From the NCBI RefSeq assembly GCF_003575975.1, contig NZ_QQXK01000028.1, forward strand, positions 1 through 52,746: a stretch of DNA of 52,746 nucleotides, written 5' to 3'. Origin of the DNA: Galactobacter valiniphilus (GTDB taxonomy: Bacteria > Actinomycetota > Actinomycetes > Actinomycetales > Micrococcaceae). Positions within the stretch are counted from its first letter, which is position 1. Each line of letters starts with the position of its first letter. A model generated the notes under the pieces. That model worked only from the letters and a program-made list of their open reading frames with translations, had not been told where the DNA came from and made no database searches. The position numbers and the translations under genes are program-made. Positions 49,646 to 52,746 of the stretch are shown here, one piece after another.

Positions 49646-51325
49646 CTACACCAGCTCGACGGCGCGGCCCGGGCCCGCGGGCCCCATGCCCAGGTGAGAG
49701 CTCACCTCGGCCCATGCGGCGCCGAGCGCCGGGATGGCCCGCTCGAGCTCCTCCACGCCGACCGTGACGGGGATGCGCACGAAGCGCTCGAACGCCCCGC
49801 CGTCCACGCCGAACCACGGCCCGGCCGGGATGAGCACCCCGTGCTCGCGCGCCGCGATGGCGAGTGCGCTCGAGGCCGCGTGCGGCAGGACGGCCCAGGC
49901 CGCGAGGCCGCCCTCGACGGGCGGGACCACCCACCCCGGCATGTGCTCCGAGGCGAGCCGGGAGAGCGCGGACGCCGAGGCCCGCAGCTGCTCGGCGCGC
50001 TCCGCGACGGCCTCGTCCCAGGCGTCCAGGAGGTGCGCCGCGGCGAGTTGCTCCACCACGGGGGTGCCGAGGTCGTGCGCCGGGCGCGCGGCGATGCAAC
50101 GCTCAACGATCTCCGGCTCCGCGCGGATCCAGCCCACGCGCAGGCCGCCCCAGAAGAGTTTTCCGAGCGAGCCGAGGTGGACCACACTTGCCGCCGCCCG
50201 GCGGCCCAAGCCGCGCGGATTGGTGGGGGTCTCGCTCGCGCGGACCACGCCGGCGGCCGTCGCGTCGACGTCGTCGCCAAACGCGTCACCCGGGCCGACC
50301 CCCGAGAGGTCGAGCGAGGCGGTCGTCTCGTCGATGACCAGGATGGTGCCGCTGTCGCGGGCTGCTGCAAGCACCGCCGCGCGCGTCGCCCGGCTCATCG
50401 AGGAGCCCGTGGGGTTGTGGCGCACCGGCATGAGGTAGGCGAGCGCCGGCGTCGCGCGGCGCAGGGTCGCGGCAAACTGCTCGGCGTCCCAGCCGTCGGG
50501 AACCGGTGACGTGGGACCGACGAGGCCGGCCGCGGATCCCGCGTCTGCGGCGGCGTTCGCCGCGGCCCCGCGCTCCGCGTGACCGCCCGCCCCGCCGCCC
50601 CCGGCGGCGACCCGAGCTCCCGGGCCGGGCACGCCGTCGTCGGGCGGCGAAGGACGGGTGCTCACCACGGGCGTGGTGACGAGGCGCGCGCCGGCGAGGC
50701 GCAGGGCCTCGGCGGCGTGCGGGTAGGTGGGTGCCTCGACGAGGGCGCGGTCGCCGGGGCGCAGGAGCGCGGCGGCGAGGAGGTGGATGGCGTGCTGGGC
50801 GCCGAGGGTGACCATGACCTGTTCGGGGCGCGTGGGCAGGCCGCGTTCCGTGTAGTGGCGCGCGATCTTGGCGCGCAGGTGCGGCAGGCCGCGCAGATCG
50901 TAGCCCGTGCCGGAGAGGAAGGTGGGCAGCTCCTCGGCGGCGGTGCGTAGGGCCGGCGGGACGAGCCGCGAGGCCGGGAGCGAGGCGCGCGAGAGGTCGA
51001 CCAGCCCGGCCTCCGCGAGCGGCTTCGACGGGATGAGGGCCGGGCCGGGGAGGGTGGCGACCGTCCCGGAACCCTGGCGGCTCGCGGCGTGGCCGGAGGC
51101 GCGGAGGGCGTCGTAGGCGGAGGCGACCGTGGTGCGGCTCAGCCCGAGCTCTTCGGCGAGGGCGCGCTCGGAGGGTAGGCGGGCGCCGAGCGGGAGGCGG
51201 CCGTCGAGGATGAGGAGGCGCAGGCGTTCGGCGAGTTCGCGGTGCAGCGGTTCTCCGCCGAGGGTGTCTCGCCACGCGCCCAGTGCGCGGTGCAGGGACG
51301 CGGGGGAGAGGCGCAGCGGGTTCAT
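49646..51325 (-). CDS. MocR-type GntR/aminotransferase fusion regulator (YczR-like)
   Basis: 559 aa from ATG 51325 (MNPLRLSPASLHRALG); an extension to 51367 is open. A GntR helix-turn-helix (about 25-90: LPLGARLPSERALAEELGLSRTTVASAY) is joined to a fold-type-I aminotransferase domain (about 130-559), with AYLMPVRHNPTGSSMS and the PLP lysine in SLGKLFWGGLRVGW. A Gly/Ala-rich insertion lies at about 238-275. Such proteins sense PLP or amino acids. It is divergent from a YczE-family gene, the known YczR-YczE arrangement. Confidence 0.92.
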   Translation of the reverse strand: MNPLRLSPASLHRALGAWRDTLGGEPLHRELAERLRLLILDGRLPLGARLPSERALAEELGLSRTTVASAYDALRASGHAASRQGSGTVATLPGPALIPSKPLAEAGLVDLSRASLPASRLVPPALRTAAEELPTFLSGTGYDLRGLPHLRAKIARHYTERGLPTRPEQVMVTLGAQHAIHLLAAALLRPGDRALVEAPTYPHAAEALRLAGARLVTTPVVSTRPSPPDDGVPGPGARVAAGGGGAGGHAERGAAANAAADAGSAAGLVGPTSPVPDGWDAEQFAATLRRATPALAYLMPVRHNPTGSSMSRATRAAVLAAARDSGTILVIDETTASLDLSGVGPGDAFGDDVDATAAGVVRASETPTNPRGLGRRAAASVVHLGSLGKLFWGGLRVGWIRAEPEIVERCIAARPAHDLGTPVVEQLAAAHLLDAWDEAVAERAEQLRASASALSRLASEHMPGWVVPPVEGGLAAWAVLPHAASSALAIAAREHGVLIPAGPWFGVDGGAFERFVRIPVTVGVEELERAIPALGAAWAEVSSHLGMGPAGPGRAVELV

Positions 51326-51340
51326 GCGGGCCACTCTACT

Positions 51341-51371
51341 CAAAGTGGCCTTTGAATCGAATGCCACTTTG
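51341..51371. promoter_or_regulatory. Inverted-repeat operator between MocR and YczE genes
   Basis: CAAAGTGGC (51341-51349) and GCCACTTTG (51363-51371) are exact complements, 13 bp apart. The site lies 16 bp from each start codon, so one site can control both genes. Confidence 0.7.
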
Positions 51372-51387
51372 GCCTCACGATGGTGGC

Positions 51388-52053
51388 ATGACCCCGCGCC
51401 GCCTCCCCATCCGCCTCACCGCCCTCATCGTGGGGCTGGTCCTCTACGGCTTCTCGATCTCGCTCATGAACCGTGCAGCCGTGGGCATCTCGCCCTGGGA
51501 CGTGCTCTCGCAGGGCGTCTCCCTGCAGACCGGCATCCCGTTCGGCATGGTCACCAACCTGATCGGCGCCGTGGTGCTGCTGCTCTGGTGGCCGCTCAAG
51601 CAGAAGCCCGGGATCGGGACCGTGCTCAACGTGCTGCTGATCGGCACGAGCGCGCAGCTGGGCCTCTGGATCCTGCCGCCCGTCGAGTCGCTCTGGATCC
51701 GCATCCCGATGTTCGCGGCCGGCCTCGTGCTGCTCGCCGTGGCCTCGGGCATCTACATCGCGCCGAAGCTCGGGCCCGGCCCGCGCGACGGCCTCATGAC
51801 CGGCCTGAACCAGCGCTTCGGCTGGCCCATCTGGATCGCCCGCACCTCCATCGAGGTGTGCGTGGCGCTCATCGGCTTTGCGCTCGGCGGCAACCTCGGC
51901 ATCGGCACCGTGGTGTTCGCGCTCCTGATCGGGCCGCTGTGCCAGCGCACGCTTCCGTGGTTCGCCGCGCGGATCCCCGGTGCGCCTGTCTCCACCGTCT
52001 CGGGTGCGCCGAGCGAAGACGGCGAGCGGGCGGCGTCGGGCACCCGCGCCTGA
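51388..52053 (+). CDS. YczE-family membrane protein
   Basis: 221 aa from ATG 51388. Five hydrophobic segments are seen, with the family start RLTALIVGLVLYGFSISLMNRAAVGISPWDVL and the later GPGPRDGLMTGLNQR. The role is not established (a Bacillus member affects lipopeptide production; others are linked to PLP/cysteine regulation through YczR). The hydrophilic C-terminus after residue ~195 is variable. Confidence 0.9.
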   Translation: MTPRRLPIRLTALIVGLVLYGFSISLMNRAAVGISPWDVLSQGVSLQTGIPFGMVTNLIGAVVLLLWWPLKQKPGIGTVLNVLLIGTSAQLGLWILPPVESLWIRIPMFAAGLVLLAVASGIYIAPKLGPGPRDGLMTGLNQRFGWPIWIARTSIEVCVALIGFALGGNLGIGTVVFALLIGPLCQRTLPWFAARIPGAPVSTVSGAPSEDGERAASGTRA

Positions 52054-52106
52054 GCCCGTGTCCGGCGCGAAACGCGCCTGACACCTGCCTTTCCTAGGGT
52101 TGGCGC

Positions 52107-52634
52107 ATGCTGATCACTGAAGGCGGGCTTCAAGCGCCCGACGTCGCGGCCCTCCTGGGCGAACACCTCGCCGGCATGCTGGGCACCTCGCCCGCCGAGA
52201 GCGTGCACGCGCTTGACCTGTCCGCGCTTGCTGCGCCGGGAATCACGTTCCTGAGCGCGCGCTCGCGGGCCGGGGAGTTGCTGGGGGTCGGGGCGCTCGC
52301 GGAGCCGCGGCTCGGTGCAGGGGACGGGGCCGATTAGTCCGGGGGACCCGGGGAACCCGGTGAGCCCGCTCAGGGCGAGGTGCTGTGCTGCGAGGTGAAG
52401 TCGATGCGCACCGCGGCGGCGGCCCGCGGGCACGGCGTGGCTGCAGCCGTCCTGGGCCGACTCATCGAGCTGGCGCGCTCGCGCGGCTACGCGAAGGTGC
52501 TGCTGGAGACCGGAACGGACCCGTACTTCGCCGCCGCCCGGCGGCTGTACGAGCGGCACGGCTTCGTGGAGCGCGGGCCGTTCGGGGCCTACACCGTGGA
52601 CCCGCACAGCGCGTACTTCGAGCTGGGGCTCTAG
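52107..52634 (+). pseudogene. GNAT acetyltransferase interrupted by an in-frame amber codon in an inserted linker
   Basis: The N-terminal half (52107-52334: ALLGEHLAGMLGTSPAESVHALDLSAL, ELLGVGALAE) and the C-terminal half (about 52395-52634: EVKSMRTAAAARGHGVAAAVLG, YFAAARRLYERHGF) are in the same frame and together make a normal YjaB-like GNAT. Between them lie about 20 extra codons, rich in Gly/Pro, with TAG at 52335-52337. GCGAGGTG repeats directly at 52375-52382 and 52390-52397, a sign of local duplication. The C-terminal half alone lacks the first strands. Confidence 0.75.
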
Positions 52635-52683
52635 GTGTTCTTCCCACGGTGGTTGTGGTCAGCGTGGCGTGACGGGATGAGGT

Positions 52684-52746
52684 GAGGACCTCCGGTATCG
52701 ATGTGGGTTACCACACTCACTCGATCCACGGAGGTCCTCGTGTCCT
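52684..52746 (+). other. Inverted repeat and probable start of a gene or insertion element cut by the window edge
   Basis: GAGGACCTCCG (52684-52694) and CGGAGGTCCTC (52729-52739) are exact complements; TGTGG/CCACA (52702-52715) lies between. GGAGG (52730-52734) is 5 nt before a GTG at 52740, so a coding region may begin here. The layout resembles the left part of a transposon or a hairpin-regulated gene, but only 7 coding bases are visible. Confidence 0.35.

Noticed and set aside
3473-52337. Idea that TAG is reassigned or suppressed, because phnD and the last GNAT both have in-frame TAG
   Set aside because: Several intact genes here end in TAG (dnaB, the cold-shock gene, the HpnZ-like dehydrogenase, the surface protein), and the other broken genes show deletions rather than stops, so ordinary decay is simpler.

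Overview
This is high-GC (roughly 70 %) DNA from an actinobacterium, most likely Micrococcales and probably Micrococcaceae. The evidence is the base composition, GTG/TTG starts, ATGA/GTGA gene overlaps, Streptomyces/Micrococcus-type DnaA boxes, a DUF222-HNH endonuclease, an LCP protein and an LSRTG sorting signal. The genus cannot be fixed from this window. No rRNA, tRNA or CRISPR was recognised.

Layout. (1) 1-372: the 3' end of a fatty-acid desaturase. (2) 533-6974: a phosphonate uptake/catabolism cluster with a GntR regulator and a phosphonatase-like hydrolase on one side, and an HpnW-type oxidoreductase, phnD, phnC, phnE and an HpnZ-type alcohol dehydrogenase on the other. The oxidoreductase carries a large internal deletion with a frameshift and phnD carries an in-frame amber codon, so the route looks disabled although a clean palindromic operator remains. 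(3) 6975-9607: a dense cluster of DnaA boxes, then dnaB and a small PAP2-like membrane protein. (4) 9608-11481: a cold-shock gene with a long structured leader and a second full-length desaturase. (5) 11486-17000: membrane and surface functions, namely DoxX, a GT60-like glycosyltransferase next to a sortase-type surface protein, DUF1345, HdeD and a PPC-domain protein. (6) 17134-25306: a UvrA paralogue, an MFS remnant, an 812-aa DUF222-HNH protein, a GNAT, an APC permease and a TetR remnant. (7) 25310-31101: LtrA, an oxidoreductase/HxlR/TPR group, and two TetR genes with an SDR-like epimerase. (8) 31316-38312: a tandem-duplicated export-type membrane protein behind a perfect 24-bp palindrome, a VOC protein, a class-I amidotransferase-like peptidase, a MATE exporter and a MarR regulator with a 165-residue Gly/Arg-rich tail. 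(9) 38425-43263: LCP, aldo/keto reductase, a divergent MFS/MarR pair with an operator, and an ATPase. (10) 43472-49463: a ferric-siderophore ABC system with an IdeR-like half site, a threonine dehydratase-like enzyme and a siderophore-interacting reductase. (11) 49646-52746: a MocR/YczE divergent pair with an inverted-repeat operator, an interrupted GNAT gene, and a short segment that may be the start of a further gene or insertion element.

Two kinds of non-coding structure recur. One is strong hairpins after genes, some with 27- to 29-bp perfect arms. The other is dispersed intergenic repeats: an ~85-bp element in three copies, and a 12-24-bp motif with core CCCGACGGCGCG that recurs in five or more intergenic places.
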